The notes beneath the pieces were generated by a model. That model made no database searches, was not told where the DNA came from, and saw only the letters and a program-made list of their open reading frames with translations. Shown here piece by piece: positions 23,455 through 35,645 of a stretch of DNA of 64,000 bases (positions are counted from its first letter, which is position 1; every line of letters starts with the position of its first letter). Source of the stretch: Gentiana macrophylla (taxonomy: Eukaryota; Streptophyta; Magnoliopsida; Gentianales; Gentianaceae); assembly GCA_026214975.1 (NCBI GenBank), contig CM047805.1, positions 111,595,845-111,659,844 of the forward strand, read 5' to 3'. Made by a program: the position numbers and the translations under genes.

Positions 23455-24820
23455 AGTTAGGAATATTTTATTGTGTTTTGATGATGGTCATACTAGCTGT
23501 TATAGCAAGCCTAAAATAAGTTAGAAATCTCTTTATAAGTCTTTACTTAGAGTCTAATATGTTGTATAAGTTTAGTCAGACAAGTATTGTACTAGTTGGT
23601 AGAATGACTAAGTGAAACAGAAATCCGACAGAGTAAAGACAACCAAGTACCAGTAGAGAAGCATGAAGACACATAGATTGGATTATAACCAAGGAAGTCT
23701 GTGATGACCTTGGATAAGTCTAAGTTATACTACAAGTGATGAAATCCCATTTTATAAATATGGTGTACACTGATCCCACATAAATCATGGTCAGTGAAGT
23801 GCAAGAAATGCTTGAAAGATCAAAGAAATCAATGATAGTAGTAAACCGGCAAAGTAAACTGTCTACCGGTTAAGTAAGAAATAACAGTGAAGAAAGCAGA
23901 GTCACTTAACCGGTCAAGCAACAGTGAGGAGAAGGAACAACAGAGCATTCTAAGCTTATTAAGAACGTTGAAAATAAGAAGATCAAGCATTAATGCAGAA
24001 TCAATCAATGACGGATTTTATGATAAACGTTTGAAGAAAATCCGGATCACTGAAATCAAGGAGGATATAATCAAGGGGGAACCAAGTATTTATTCAGGAT
24101 TATTCCCCGCATTAAATAGCCAAAGGACGGAATTTCAAACCAAGGAATATCAAGGCTATAAATAGAAGGCATTGACAGACAGACAAAACAACGATTTGGC
24201 TATACAAGAACAAGCAGAAACTCTGTCAATTTCTTAAGCCTTCTTTCTGAATCTAAAAGAACACATCTAGAGACCAACTCAGAACTAAGATCTTCAATTC
24301 CACATCAAGCAGTGAGATTTATCAACAGACTCTGTGAATCCATTTCACATCAGTTGCAGCAATTGAATCAGAGAAGTCTGAGAAGGAGTTGCAACCTTTG
24401 TGATAGCTGCTGAAGGATTTGTTACCAAGGAGCAGTGTTAAAGACTGAGTCACTGAAGCAGCCAGGGTTTGATAGTCTTGGAGATTGTGAAGCTTGTGTA
24501 GCCAAGGACAATCTAACTATTGTATTGGTGAAAGACAATAGTGAATTCCTCCAATCATCATATGAGAAGAGTGGATTAAGGGATTACATCACCCTGAACC
24601 ACTATAAACCTTTGTGTTCATTTATTTACTGCACTTTACTTTACATCATTTACTTACTGCATTCAATTCATAATTTGTGTGTGCATAATCTACTTTGAAA
24701 AAGTTTTAAAGAATGGACTTATTCGCTGCCCAAAAGCATTTAAATTAAGAAAAGTTTTTGAAACTCTGGTATAGTCATTTACCCCCCTCTGACTATACTT
24801 TTACCCTTCTCTGGGGCAAA
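23455..24820 (+). repeat. Element D 5' LTR
   Basis: It starts agttaggaatatttt, where the usual TG terminus has become AG. It ends ctggggcaaa, where other copies read ctgggaccaaca. A TATA box CTATAAATAG lies at 24156-24165 and the hairpin cactgatc/ggtcagtg at 23768-23796. The block aaaccggcaaagtaaact is shared with the 3' LTR (49434). Confidence 0.9.
24156..24165 (+). promoter_or_regulatory. TATA box of element D 5' LTR
   Basis: CTATAAATAG followed by aaggcattgacagac. The same context occurs in A, G and D's 3' LTR. Confidence 0.65.
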
Positions 24821-24822
24821 AA

Positions 24823-24834
24823 TTGGTTTCAGAG
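24823..24834 (+). other. Element D primer binding site (mutated)
   Basis: tggtttcagagc, one substitution from the iMet-type consensus tggtatcagagc. It is placed normally after the LTR. Confidence 0.8.
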
Positions 24835-24957
24835 CATTGTTCCTAGTATCAGAACCTGTTCAAATCTGATTTCTTTTAACAAGGAGATCACATATTTTCA
24901 ATGTAGTTTTTAAATCTGTGCTTTCTATATTAATATATTTTTCTTTTATATGTGACT

Positions 24958-26965
24958 ATGGATTCTTCAAATTTCATGTCTAAAGTACCTGTATTCAATG
25001 TCAATAATTTTGAGTGAATATAAAATAAGGATGTTGTCTCATCTTGCAGACACTCATGAGGAAATGCTAGATGTTATCAATGATGGACCAATCCAGACAG
25101 AGATAATAAAAAATGATTGGACCAAGGATGACAGAATGAGAGCAAATCTAGATTATGTTGCAAAAGATATCATCTTGAAGACTCTGGACAGTAATATGTT
25201 CATGAGAATCAAAGATTGCAAAACAGCAAAGGAAATGTGGGATAAACTGGCACTCATCAATGAAGGATCTGAAGCAATCAAGGAAAACAAATTATCTGTT
25301 GCAAAATAGAAATTTGAAATTTTCAAAATGAAGAATGGTGAATCCATTGATCAGATGGATAACAGATTTTCAAGCATCATCAGTGAACTGCAACAACTTG
25401 GCCACAAATATCCTCAGAAAGAAGTTTTCTTGAAGATCTTGAGAAGTCTACCAGAAAGATGGAGAATCGTCACATCAGTGCTCAAGGGAACAATAGATCT
25501 TGCAAAGACTGACACTTTGACATTGATGTCTCAATTAAAAGCTCATGAATTTGAACTAAATAATGAAGATGGTGCACCAGCAGAGGCACACAAGGCCAGT
25601 GCATTGGTGGCACCCCAACAAAGCAAAGCGGCTGATACAAGCAACAAAGAGACACAAGAGCTAAAAGAACAAATTGCTTTACTAATAAAACATTTTGACA
25701 GGTTTAGTAAGAAACAATTAAAAGGAAGTTCATCATCAAACAAGATGTCAAGCTCAAGTAAAGACATGAAGAAAAATGATGATGAATACAAATGTTTCAA
25801 TTATAAAAAGAAAGGACACTTCAAGGCTGATTGTCGTGAAGAGAAAGATAAAGAAGAAGACAAGAAGAAATACAAGTCTTCAGATAGAAAAAGGAGCAAG
25901 AAAGCACTAAAAGCTGAAACCAGAAGTGAAAATGATGAAGATTCCTCTGACAATGACTCAACTGATGAAGAAGACACCCGCTCAAACAATGATAAAGCTT
26001 GCCTATGTCTAATTGCTAAAGAAATTGAGGAAACAAAGGTAATATCTAGTTCATGCTCATCTAAAGCATCCATATTTGATACCGCACAATCCTCTGTTTC
26101 TCTATTAGATTCTACAACCCTAATTCAAAATCTTATGAGAAAGTTTGAAGAAATTCAAACAAATCATGAGATTCTGGAACAAGAATGTGAGAATCTAAGA
26201 AAATAAAATAAAAGATTGAAAGAAGAAGTGGATAAGATACAAGCTGAATCAACAATAAGGAAGTACACTGAGAAGGTCAACAAGTAACATATGATCACTC
26301 ATCTGGTGCTGACAAACCGGTTGAGGCACCTTCCTACCAGTTAAGATCACCACTACACCACTTAATGCACCAACTTACAAACCCCTAAAAAGGTTTGGAT
26401 CCAGATCTGGCCTTGGCTACAATAGTCAAGATGAGGGTGGAAACAATGGAAAATCCAAATCTGAACTGAGGACCAAAACTGGACCAAAATTCAGAAAAGG
26501 ACATACAATGGTTTCTACTACTCATCCTGCACCAGTGAAGCCAAAGACCAGTGCAGATAAAGAGTATAGTAAATCATCTTTCCATCCAAGCAAAGGCAAA
26601 GTGAGGCTTTACCCTTCATAGGATGATTGGAATGTTGCACCCCTAAATTCAAGAAGAAACCATTTCATGCCATGCAACATGTGTTTAAGAAAGCCCACCC
26701 AGGCATGTTCCTAGATACAAGAAGCAACATGGAAATAGGTTTTCTCCTGCATCTTGGATAGTGAAAAAGGATGCAAATGCACATAAAGGTAGAGAATTGT
26801 ATCAGATTAACTCTATCAAGAAGTATTTTGCCATGCCTTATACATATGAGGTTGATGACTTCAATCATCCAAGAAGAAGATCTTTTGGATTTTTTACTTG
26901 GAGTAGGAGGCATGACTGCTAACAGGTATGGACCCAAACAGTGTTGGGTAACTAAACTTGCTTAA
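24958..26965 (+). pseudogene. gag: Element D Gag, broken
   Basis: The start is the ATG at 24958 (MDSSNFMSKVPVFNVNNF), by homology to G. The capsid-like part has LADTHEEMLDVINDGPI, MRIKDCKTAKEMWDKL and LKILRSLPERWRIV. The zinc knuckle at 25793-25834 reads CFNYKKKGHFKADC, so the second cysteine is tyrosine and the knuckle should not bind zinc. An acidic Ser/Asp region and a coiled coil (LIQNLMRKFEEIQTNHEIL) follow. Stops occur near 25014, at 25307 and at 26204, and the last third is frame-broken. The homologous end is QCWVTKLA at 26965. Confidence 0.87.
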
Positions 26966-26974
26966 TTTGTTTTG

Positions 26975-27533
26975 TAGGATGTCTGGTACATAGACAGTGG
27001 ATGTTCCAGACACATGACATGGAACAAAGGATGGTTGACTGACTTTAAAGTTTTTGATGGACCCAAAATTACATTTGGAGGCAAAGAAAACCCTGGCAAA
27101 GTTAAGGGGGAAGGCACCATGTTCAAGAACAATCTGAAGATTCAAAATATGGCTTATGTTAAAGGATTGAGTTTCAATCTTCTAAGCATCAGTCAATTAT
27201 GTGACAAAGGCTACAATGTGCACTTCAACAAAGAAGGATGCAAAGTGATTCACAATCATACCAGCACAGTTGTACTTGTAGAAAAAAGAGAAGACAACAT
27301 GTATGTGGTGGACTGGAAGACAACAAAAGTAGAAACCTGTCTGCTTGTCAAGAATAAGCATTCAAGCATCTGGATTTGGCATAGAACACTGAACCATCTC
27401 AACTTCAAGACCATCAACAAATTATCAAAGAACAAGCTAGTTGAAGGACTTCCAGGGATCACATTCAAGAAAGAAAGTATCTGTAATGCATGTCAGAAAG
27501 GAAAGCAGATTAAAAGCTCTTTCAAGTCAAAGC
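26975..27533 (+). pseudogene. pol: Element D protease and integrase zinc domain, cut by E
   Basis: The protease motif YIDSGCSRHMTWNKG starts near 26987 and the DSG triad is intact. Downstream are FNLLSISQLCDKGYNVHF, MYVVDWKTTKVET, then the integrase zinc domain HRTLNHLNF and CNACQKGKQIKSSFKSK. This 187-codon stretch has no stop. It ends at 27533, where E begins. The rest of D's pol was lost in the later deletion. Confidence 0.88.
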
Positions 27534-29220
27534 TGTTAGATGTAGTGCCCGAAAGACAATTTATGTATTTGTTTTTTATGAAAGATTTTATTATTCATCT
27601 TATTATTTGCTATGTGCTTATAAAGTATACACTACTGCAAACCCTAAGTATATCAGTATGTAACCACTTCACTCAGTGTATGGCATGCACGTGAGGATTG
27701 AGTTAGTGGTGATATACTTGAACTATTAGTCCTGGTGAACTTAATCAGAGTTTAGGGTCTCACGATTAAAACACCAATAATGCGCCCAGAACACCTTAGG
27801 GTGTGATAGTCTAATCCGGACTGTTGGTAGAAGGTACCTAAGTGGGGCATTTATATATGATGGCATTCATATAGGAATGGACCGATTTAATCAGTATTTC
27901 TTGAAATAATTCCGTAATCAGGAAATCTTATTAAATCATTAGATGATCATATATGGATTGACCTTAATCCTGAGGTGATCACAGGATGCTGCTTGTCTTG
28001 GGGTAGTGTTTGATGAGTTAGTTACGGATCACTTTGATATTTGATTCAAGTCACTTCTCGTTGGCACTAATCCCTGATGAGTGAGTTGTTCTGTTTTTCA
28101 CAGACATGGAATCCATTACTTCCTGCGGGAAGTAGAGAGACAGTCCCCTTATTTGTTAGCCCTAAGAAAATGATCGATGGGCCCAGTTCATATAAGACTA
28201 ATTAGCTACTAGTCAGATATGCGAACTAATTGATCACTAGGGGTTAATGGTAAATAAGGATAAGATATTCTGAGTCGGGTTCACGGAGACTTCCCATTCA
28301 GAATGGACAGTCTATGGAGGGTTAGTCCGTATGTAGTGATTATATCAGTTGACGCTTATTTACTCATAGGGTTGAGTGTAAGTATATATCTATAATTGGT
28401 AGAGTTCAGTTTCGGGTTTATGGTGGCGTAATCCCGGAATTAATAATTTAAGTATGAATATTCTGTTCGATGAATAATTTACTTAATTTTTGGAGCTACT
28501 GGTTATAGGTCCATGGTCCCCAATGTGGCTCCTGTAATTCGGGTATTTTTCTTGTTATTGGGCCTCAGTGATAATTAATTGGCTGGGCCAATTAATTGAT
28601 ATGTGAAATATTATTTAGTTGGGCTAAATAATATAATACACAGAAAAGACATTTTCTGTGGGCCTAAAACTGTAGGTGTGGCGTCTCCCATGTCATAAAG
28701 TGCAAGAATTGATTTTCTTGTGTGATTAATTATTTACTAGTTAAATAATTAATTAATAAAAGATAATTGATTTGTAATTGATTGATTGATTAATCACAAT
28801 ATTTTATAAATGGAATTATCTTTTATTGTGATTTCTTTTTAATTATTTATTTAATTAATTCGAAACTTGGAGGCCAAGGATTTACTCTCCAAAATAAAGA
28901 GAGTTCTTCCAAGACATATGGAGAGGTTTTTTTTCGACATACACACACAAAAATAGAGAGAAAAACTTGCTTCTTCTGTAGGGTTTCTGTTTGAAGAAAA
29001 ACATGTAGTTTTTTTTTCTTGGAAGCATATCAAGGAGGTTCTAGTACCAAGAATTGGTGTCCACCAACCACCGTTTGGAGAACACATTGGAAGATCTGGG
29101 CTTCTCTTCCTGCTATTGGTAAGACATATTAAACCCCTTGTAGGAATTTAGATCCTTTATTTATGTATTGTAATTTGTAAATCGTGATCCATCCGCTGCG
29201 CAAAGAAACTACATCCTTCA
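27534..29220 (+). repeat. Element E 5' LTR
   Basis: It starts tgttagatgtagtgcccg, interrupting D's integrase codons after tcaagtcaaagc, and ends ctacatccttca. Homology to C's LTRs is clear along its length, for example caccaataatgcgcccagaa near 27773. The TATA position of C reads aaaataaag here (28901), so E's promoter looks degraded. Confidence 0.88.
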
Positions 29221-29222
29221 TG

Positions 29223-29234
29223 TGGTATCAGAGA
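29223..29234 (+). other. Element E primer binding site
   Basis: tggtatcagaga, one base from the iMet-type consensus, two bases after the LTR end. Confidence 0.8.
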
Positions 29235-31026
29235 CAGGTTCCACGATTTATGAATTATATTCATAGATAAACGATTTATACGGAGTGGAATTGCATGTAG
29301 AAATTTTTATTTCATGCGTGTATATTTTTTGGTGTGATTGGTTGTTGTGGTTGAAGAGATGGATTGGGGTTGGCACTTATTTACCGTTAGATCTATTGTA
29401 GTTTTTTTGATTAGTATCGATTAAGCATAGGAATTGTAATTTAAATTTTATGCAATCTTTATTTCCGCAAAGTTTGTAAATTTTATGTAATCGATCCGGG
29501 TTCAAGACATAAAGATCTTGAAGATGAAGATGATGAATCCCAAGAATATTGGGAGAGAGGTGGCCGGCGGTGATCCCTTTTTTTTTGGTAAGGTCGGATT
29601 TTTTTTTTTTAATAATAAAAAAAAGCGGCTGGGAAAAAAAGACAAAATTTTATTTTTTTTTTTTTTACAGTTATATATATGTTTATATATTAAAAAAAAA
29701 ATTGGATCCGCCCCTTCTCTCCTTCGAAGCTCGTGGCTCGTGGTTCGTGTAAAGACCGATTCAAGATGTGGATGAAGTTTTGAAGATTGTAATTTAATTT
29801 ATTTTATTCTTAGAAAATAGGTTAGATGCGAGGGTGCCAACGGTCCATCTTGATTTTATTTTCCGCACTAGTATGCATGCCTAGGGTATATGTAGAACCG
29901 GAAAATTGCCATGACATGCATCATATCATGAATTCCACTCCATATGCATATACATGTAGAAATAAATTCGAGGAATTAGTTAGGCATGTATACAACACGC
30001 GATTAGTTTTAATTAATTGTATGATATTAATTAGAAACAAATTAGGGAAACTGAGGATTCTGGGTTTTGTCAATCGTCATGGTTAGGTGATGGATTCTCG
30101 GTGAATCCCACCTTGCGAAAGCATAGGGAGTAAAAATCCCGAAAACTCGACGAGATTGCGTTTTTTGTCCGTAGTGTCTACGTGAAAATTTGATGTTAAG
30201 GGATTGAACAATTATGGGAAAATATGGTTCGAAAATGGTCAAACCATGGTTGGGTGGTCAACTGAGCCACGGCTCGATCGACATAACCCTCCACGTGTGG
30301 CATTTGCACGGGGGTTAGGCAAGGCTGAGCTATCCGACGAGCAACTACGGCTCAAGGGAGCTCCCCTAGCACTGATCTGACCGACGGCCACATATGTTCC
30401 AACAAATAGGTCAGGTGGGCTACCCCACATAACCAACACCATTCGGGCCCATGATTTATTATTCCTTAAAGATACATCAAGTCCAAAAACGAAATCAGTA
30501 AACCCACCACTTTTTCAAAATATTGAGTGGGAGCGGGGAAGGCGACAGACGACCCCACGGCCTCTACTATTGACACAAGCAACGTGAGAGAATGGTGACG
30601 CCTCGTGCGGCTGGGACCGGCCTCCTGAGGAAGGCCTTCACCGCTATCAAAATTCAAGTCTTGGTCTCCGAAAGGATAGGATTTTGGGTACTCATCGGGT
30701 CACCGACCGACCCTAGGCGGCATACTCATGATCTACCAAAAAATCTAAAATAGTAGGTCACACTCATTATGGGTATTTTTGGTAATACCTTGGCTGAAAA
30801 AGAAAGGTAATCGGGGATTAAAAATTGGATGTTCGATTCCATTTTAATTCTCGAGAGAGAAAGGTCCCAATTTAGTCGTCACCTCTTTGACCTACCCTAA
30901 GGCGGCACTGAGGTGTGAGACTAGATCCTTGGAATGGTAGGATATAATATACATTTAGTTTATAGTTCCTAAAATTTATTAGTAGTGTATAATTTGAATT
31001 TAATTTCTGTCATTTATTTCAGCATC
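29235..31026 (+). other. Element E 5' leader
   Basis: This non-coding leader is homologous to C's. It includes A/T homopolymer runs (about 29578-29700) that are not prominent in C. The shared leader module spans about 30090-30440 and holds GTGGGCTACCCCAC at 30415-30428, an imperfect version of C's palindrome. Short ORFs here have no counterpart frame in C and look fortuitous. Confidence 0.7.
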
Positions 31027-31863
31027 ATGTCGTCACAAATTTCTTTACTGTTGAATGATAAGCTGACCGGAACCAATTTCGCTAAGTGGAAAAGTAACTT
31101 AAACATTGTGCTCGTCTTCGAAAATGATCAAAATGTTCTGACCTCGAACATTCCAGCACTTACCGCCCAGTCCTCAAAAGCTGACTAAGAAAATTGGCAG
31201 AAGTTGACTAAGTCTGATAACAAGGCGCGGGGCATCATGCTAGCCTCGATGTCGGAAATCGTTAGGACGAAATATGAAAGTTTTGCAACTACTAGAGAAA
31301 TCATGTAGAGCCTTACCTCCATGTTTGGCGCACCTTCTGATCAAGCTTGACACGAAGCTGTCAGGATGGCTGTTAACGCGAAGATGAGGAAGGGTTAGTC
31401 GGTGACGGGTCATGTGATGAACATGATCAATTACTTTACTGATGCCGAGAATCACGGTTTTAAGTTTGATGAAGTGACTCAAGTGAGCATGATTCTCGAA
31501 TCACTCTCACCTAATTTTCTCTAGTTCAAGACAAATTATGTCATGAACAACCTTAAGTTTGACTTGACACGATTGATAAATGACCTGCAAGTGTTAAAGG
31601 GTGTCTACTTTAACAGTAGAACCCGAGAAGGGGAAAAGAAGGCCGAAGCCAATGTGGCTGAGGCCATATCATCAACCTCTGGAACAAAGGGAAAGTCGAA
31701 GGTCAAACCTGTAAAAGAACATAAATCGAAGCCCATGAAGAAGAAAGGGAAAAAGGCAACTCCTTCCAAACCTAAGGGTAAGTGCTTTCACTGTGGAGAA
31801 GTAGGGCATTGGCGCAAGCATTGCCCGAAATATCTCAAAGAGGTGAAGGAAGGAAAGGGCTAG
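31027..31863 (+). pseudogene. gag: Element E Gag with zinc knuckle, broken by stops
   Basis: It starts MSSQISLLLNDKLTGTNFAKW at 31027, typical of Copia Gag with the pattern LTGxNFxxWK. Later parts read MAVNAKMRKG, VTGHVMNMINYF and NNLKFDLTRLINDLQVLKG. The C-terminal Lys-rich stretch holds the CCHC knuckle CFHCGEVGHWRKHC (31783-31824), fully conserved. Stops at 31348 (TGA), 31396 (TAG) and 31522 (TAG) each fit a single C-to-T change from an expected Arg or Gln codon. Further stops lie at 31186 and 31306. The frame is otherwise continuous, so decay is by point mutation. Confidence 0.87.
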
Positions 31864-33290
31864 GCAAACAAGGGGCAGGATAAGACAAGTAATTTACTTG
31901 TCTTGGAATCCTACAGTGTAGCTAAAGATGTATCAACTTGGATTATGGATTCTAAAGCAACTAACCATGCTTGTTCTTCTTTGCAGATCCTTAGTTTGTA
32001 TGAAGATCTAGAGGACGGGGCTCATGAGATGAGAGTTGGCAACGGGGCAGTAGTTTTAGGGAAAGCAGTTGGAGTAGTTCGTTTAATGTTTGGAAATAAA
32101 GTCCTTAAATTGGACCATGTCTTTTATATTCCGCATTTTATAAGAAATTTAATTTCTATGTTTGTTTTGCAAGAACAATTTTATTCTTTATCTATTGAGT
32201 ATAATAAGATTGTTATTTCCAGAAATGGACGTAACTTGTGTTCTGCAATGTTAGAAAATGGACTGTATGTCATTAAACCAACCGATACTCCACTGCTTGA
32301 TACTGAAATGTTTAAAGTAGCACATCAAAGTTCTGCTAAAAGGCAGAAAGTTTCTCATGAAGATAAAACATATCTTTGGCACCTTAGGCTAGGTCACATT
32401 TCATTGGAAAGAATAAAAAGACGGGCCAAAGACGGTCCCTTAAGTGAGTTATCTGTTGACTCACTGCCAGTCTGTGAATCTTGCCTAGAGGGAAAAATGA
32501 CTAAGCGTCCCTTCACGTCAAAGGGTAATAGGGCCAAAGAACCTCTAGAATTGGTACATTCAAATCTGTAGTCCGATGAATGTACAGGCTAGAGGCGGAT
32601 TCGAGTATTTTGTGACTTTCATTGACGACTACTCGAGATTCGGTATATTTATCTACTACATACGAAATCCTAAAATTTTGGTAGGTTTAAGGAATTCCAA
32701 GCAGAAGCCGAAAGGCAGCTAGGCAAGTCTTTAAAATGCCTTCGCTCTGATCGTGGAGGTGAGTACATAGATACTGAATTCACTGATTATCTTTTGGAAC
32801 AAGGGATCTGTTCCCAACATTCCGCACCTAGAATGCCTCAGCAAAATGGAGTTGCTGAGCGGAGAAATAGGACATTGATAGACATGGTCAGATCAATGAT
32901 GAGCTACGCATCACTGCCAGTTTTCTTTTGGGGACATGCCCTAGAAACAGCGGTCCGCATTCTAAATGTGGTGCCGTCAAAGTCTGTCGAGAAAACACCC
33001 ATTGAGTTATGGAGTGGGAGTAAACCTAGTTTGCGTCACTACCGTATTTGGGGGTGTCCTGCACATGTGCTGGAGGACAAGACTAGCAAATTGCAAGCAC
33101 GTACGAAAGTATGTCTGTTTGTAGGGTATGCAAAAAGGACACGAAGAGGTTTCTTCTATGATCCGGAAGACCAGAAGGTAATAGTTTCGACTAATGCCAC
33201 TTTTCTCAAGGATCGGTACATGAAGGACTTCAAGCCTCGATTAAAGTTGTACTCGAGGAGTTACTTTCTGATGAGGTCAGACCACGGGTG
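31864..33290 (+). pseudogene. pol: Element E protease and integrase, broken
   Basis: The protease motif WIMDSKATNHAC (near 31940) has Lys where the family has Gly (DSG), so the active site is damaged. The integrase zinc domain reads HLRLGHISLERI and CESCLEGKMTKRPF. A stop near 32568 and a frame break precede the core, where [22 protein letters not shown] and [14 protein letters not shown] hold the catalytic residues. The C-terminal part has [10 protein letters not shown] and [11 protein letters not shown]. The frame ends at 33291. Confidence 0.86.
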
Positions 33291-33861
33291 ACATCTAGTG
33301 TCATGGATAACAACACTACAGATACACCTGACGACACTGACAGTCCTAGATCACTCAGACGTACTGCCAGAGTGTCTCGGGCACCTGTGCGGTACGGTAT
33401 GCAACCAGAGACGAATGTCACCGTCTCTGATGGAGTGGAGGATGATCCAGTGTCCTATCGTAGGGCTACGGATGATTCTGATAAGGACATGTGGGTTGAT
33501 GCGATGAATTAGGAGATTGAGTCAATATACTCTAACTCAGTCTGGAAACTTGTAGATTGCCCTGAGGGTGTCAAACCCATAGGCAGTAAATGGATCTACA
33601 AGAGAAAGTGAGGAGTGGATGGAAAGGTTGAAACCTTCAAAGCTCGGATAGTGGCCAATGGCTACACACAGAGAGAGGGAATCGACTACGAAGAGACCTT
33701 CTCCCCTGTGGAAATGCTGATGTCCATTCGGATCCTCCTTTCGATTGCTGCATGTCTAGGTTATGAGATCTAGCAAATGGATGTTAAGACAGTCTTCCTT
33801 AATGGCTATCTTGATGAGGAAATATATATGCAGCAACCAGAAGGATTCATCGAGAAAGGCT
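33291..33861 (+). pseudogene. pol: Element E reverse transcriptase, N-terminal part, cut by F
   Basis: An acidic linker (DTPDDTDSPRSLRRTARVS) is followed by RT sequence: SVWKLVDCPEGVKPIGSKWIY, VETFKARIVANGYTQREGID, QMDVKTVFLNGYLDEEIYM and QQPEGFIE. Stops at 33510 (TAG), 33609 (TGA) and 33771 (TAG) are explained by C-to-T changes on one strand or the other at expected Gln, Arg and Trp codons. RT breaks off well before the YVDD box. Confidence 0.85.
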
Positions 33862-35630
33862 GATCGGGTCGATCAGGTTATAATAAAATACTCGACCACC
33901 ATAAACCAATACTAGCAAGAGGACTAGGCCCATCGTAGTATAGCTATAGTGAATCAAGGTCGATCCCACAGGGAACCAATTATGGATCATTTCATATATA
34001 AACAATGAGTCATTCATGTCAAGGACACGAAGGTGGTCTACGACCAACATAGGACAAGAAAAGGTAAATTGACACGACTCAAACACGTAATTAACCTCCC
34101 CAATTATAGTCTTTATCGTTTGGACCTAGATAATTTATATAATAAACTGAACTTATTAACTGTCAATCCTTTTGTATCTCTTTTAGATTGGCTACGGGAG
34201 TCATCCTCTTTAACTTGACGTAGCACCGGTAGGTCACTAGATCACTGTGATATTGTTACGTGACTTCGCCTTTTAAGTGCCTCCATCTCATATAACTCAC
34301 ACGCTTACGACTCTAAGGATGCCGATATTGACCGTACACCTCGTCTAGGCAACATTCCTATGGTTAGGCGTACTTCCTAAACGATCACTCAAGCTCTCGT
34401 CCAACTAGCAATTACCAAGTTATAGTCTCATGCTAATCTACGACATACGTATAAATAGGTGCATGCAATTCCCGAATATAAACCTACCTAGATAACGCTG
34501 AACGTCCGTGAAGAGCAATTCATAAGCCTACCTAAGAGTTTTATATTGGTATTTCCTTTTTACACGTTTTAATTAAACTATGCGAGTAACGTAGCCATAG
34601 CCATACCTACTGAGATAATAAATTCTATTAAGTTAACCTAACCATAAAGACATGGCTATCTAACGGATGAACATGGGGCTCGGTCGACCGAATAGCTGGG
34701 CTCGGTCGACCGAATGGTCTTTTCCCCAGTTACATCCCCGAACGCGTATCTCTCGGCGTTTCATCATACACAACGGATTAAACAAGAATTCGTAAAGCAT
34801 TCATATAAACTAACATAGACACGCATTAATTAAATCAAGTAGATTCATGAATAAATACTAAGTGTATGACGTAGGTTATGGGATCCTCATAGACAAGGTA
34901 TCGCCACCTTACCATCGTCATAGCCTAGATCTACATCATCTAGCTATGATTAACTAACTCAAACGATAAAGCATAATTGGGAGGGATTAATTACTTAAAA
35001 GAAAAAAGCAGCAGAAAATAAAGGCTTAGATATTTGCATTTTAAATTCTTTGAAACCCTCAAATTATTCTACATTATATCAAAGTTGTATTATGAATTGT
35101 AAGACTGAAGAAAGAATGAAGGGATGAAGGAATGATTTACAATTTCTCGTAGCTGCTGCTTATATAGGAGCTGTAACCGACCTAGGGAGGATCTAGAAGG
35201 TAAATATGAAAAAATCCGATAAGTGACCGAACCGACATACTCGGTCGACCGAATGATAGGGCTCGGTCGACCGAGCCTTCTTCTGCACGTGTTAACTGTT
35301 TCTCTTGTCTATCTTGTTCCCCACTGCACGCTTTCATGTTGATCTGATTAATCTTTCATTTAATGCTCCGATTTTCTTCCTTATTATCTTGAGATCCATT
35401 GATTGAATGACATTAATCCTCTCGATTTGTCGTGATCTACAAAATCAGCATTTATCGCACAATAAATCGGCTTTTAATAATGAAAATGGCTAAATACCAA
35501 ATATCATATTAATAATCACTTAACATTAAATAATAAATATAAACGAGTGATTTAATATGAAATATACATTATTAATCTCGATTTAAGGTCAACGTTGATG
35601 ACTTTTACGAGTATAATTTGACCGTCATCA
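33862..35630 (-). repeat. Element F 3' LTR (complete)
   Basis: It begins tgatcgggtcgatcagg on the plus strand, inside E's RT, and ends gaccgtcatca, next to a C-rich polypurine complement. Two pairs of CGGTCGACCG lie at 34681/34703 and 35242/35264. A TATA-like TATATAAG (minus) lies at 35166-35159. Confidence 0.88.
34681..34712. repeat. Paired palindrome CGGTCGACCG (22-bp spacing) in F 3' LTR
   Basis: Copies start at 34681 and 34703. A second pair in this LTR starts at 35242 and 35264. The matching pairs in the other LTR start at 40488 (first base pair altered to CTGTCGACCG) and 40510, and at 41049 and 41071. Confidence 0.9.
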
Positions 35631-35632
35631 AC

Positions 35633-35645
35633 TACCCCCCACTTA
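35633..35645 (-). other. Element F polypurine tract
   Basis: TAAGTGGGGGGTA on the minus strand, two bases before the 3' LTR. It is the expected second-strand primer site. Confidence 0.75.

Larger units (their letters stand above)
27534..33861 (+). mobile_element. Element E: Copia element with long LTR and long leader, 3' half lost
   Basis: A 5' LTR of 1.69 kb, an iMet-type primer binding site, a 1.8-kb leader, gag, protease, integrase and the first part of RT. The RT is cut at about 33861 by F. No E sequence appears right of F, so the remaining RT, RNase H and 3' LTR are deleted. Long LTRs plus a long leader recall the Angela/BARE group, but I have not established the lineage. LTR and leader match element C. 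Confidence 0.85.
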
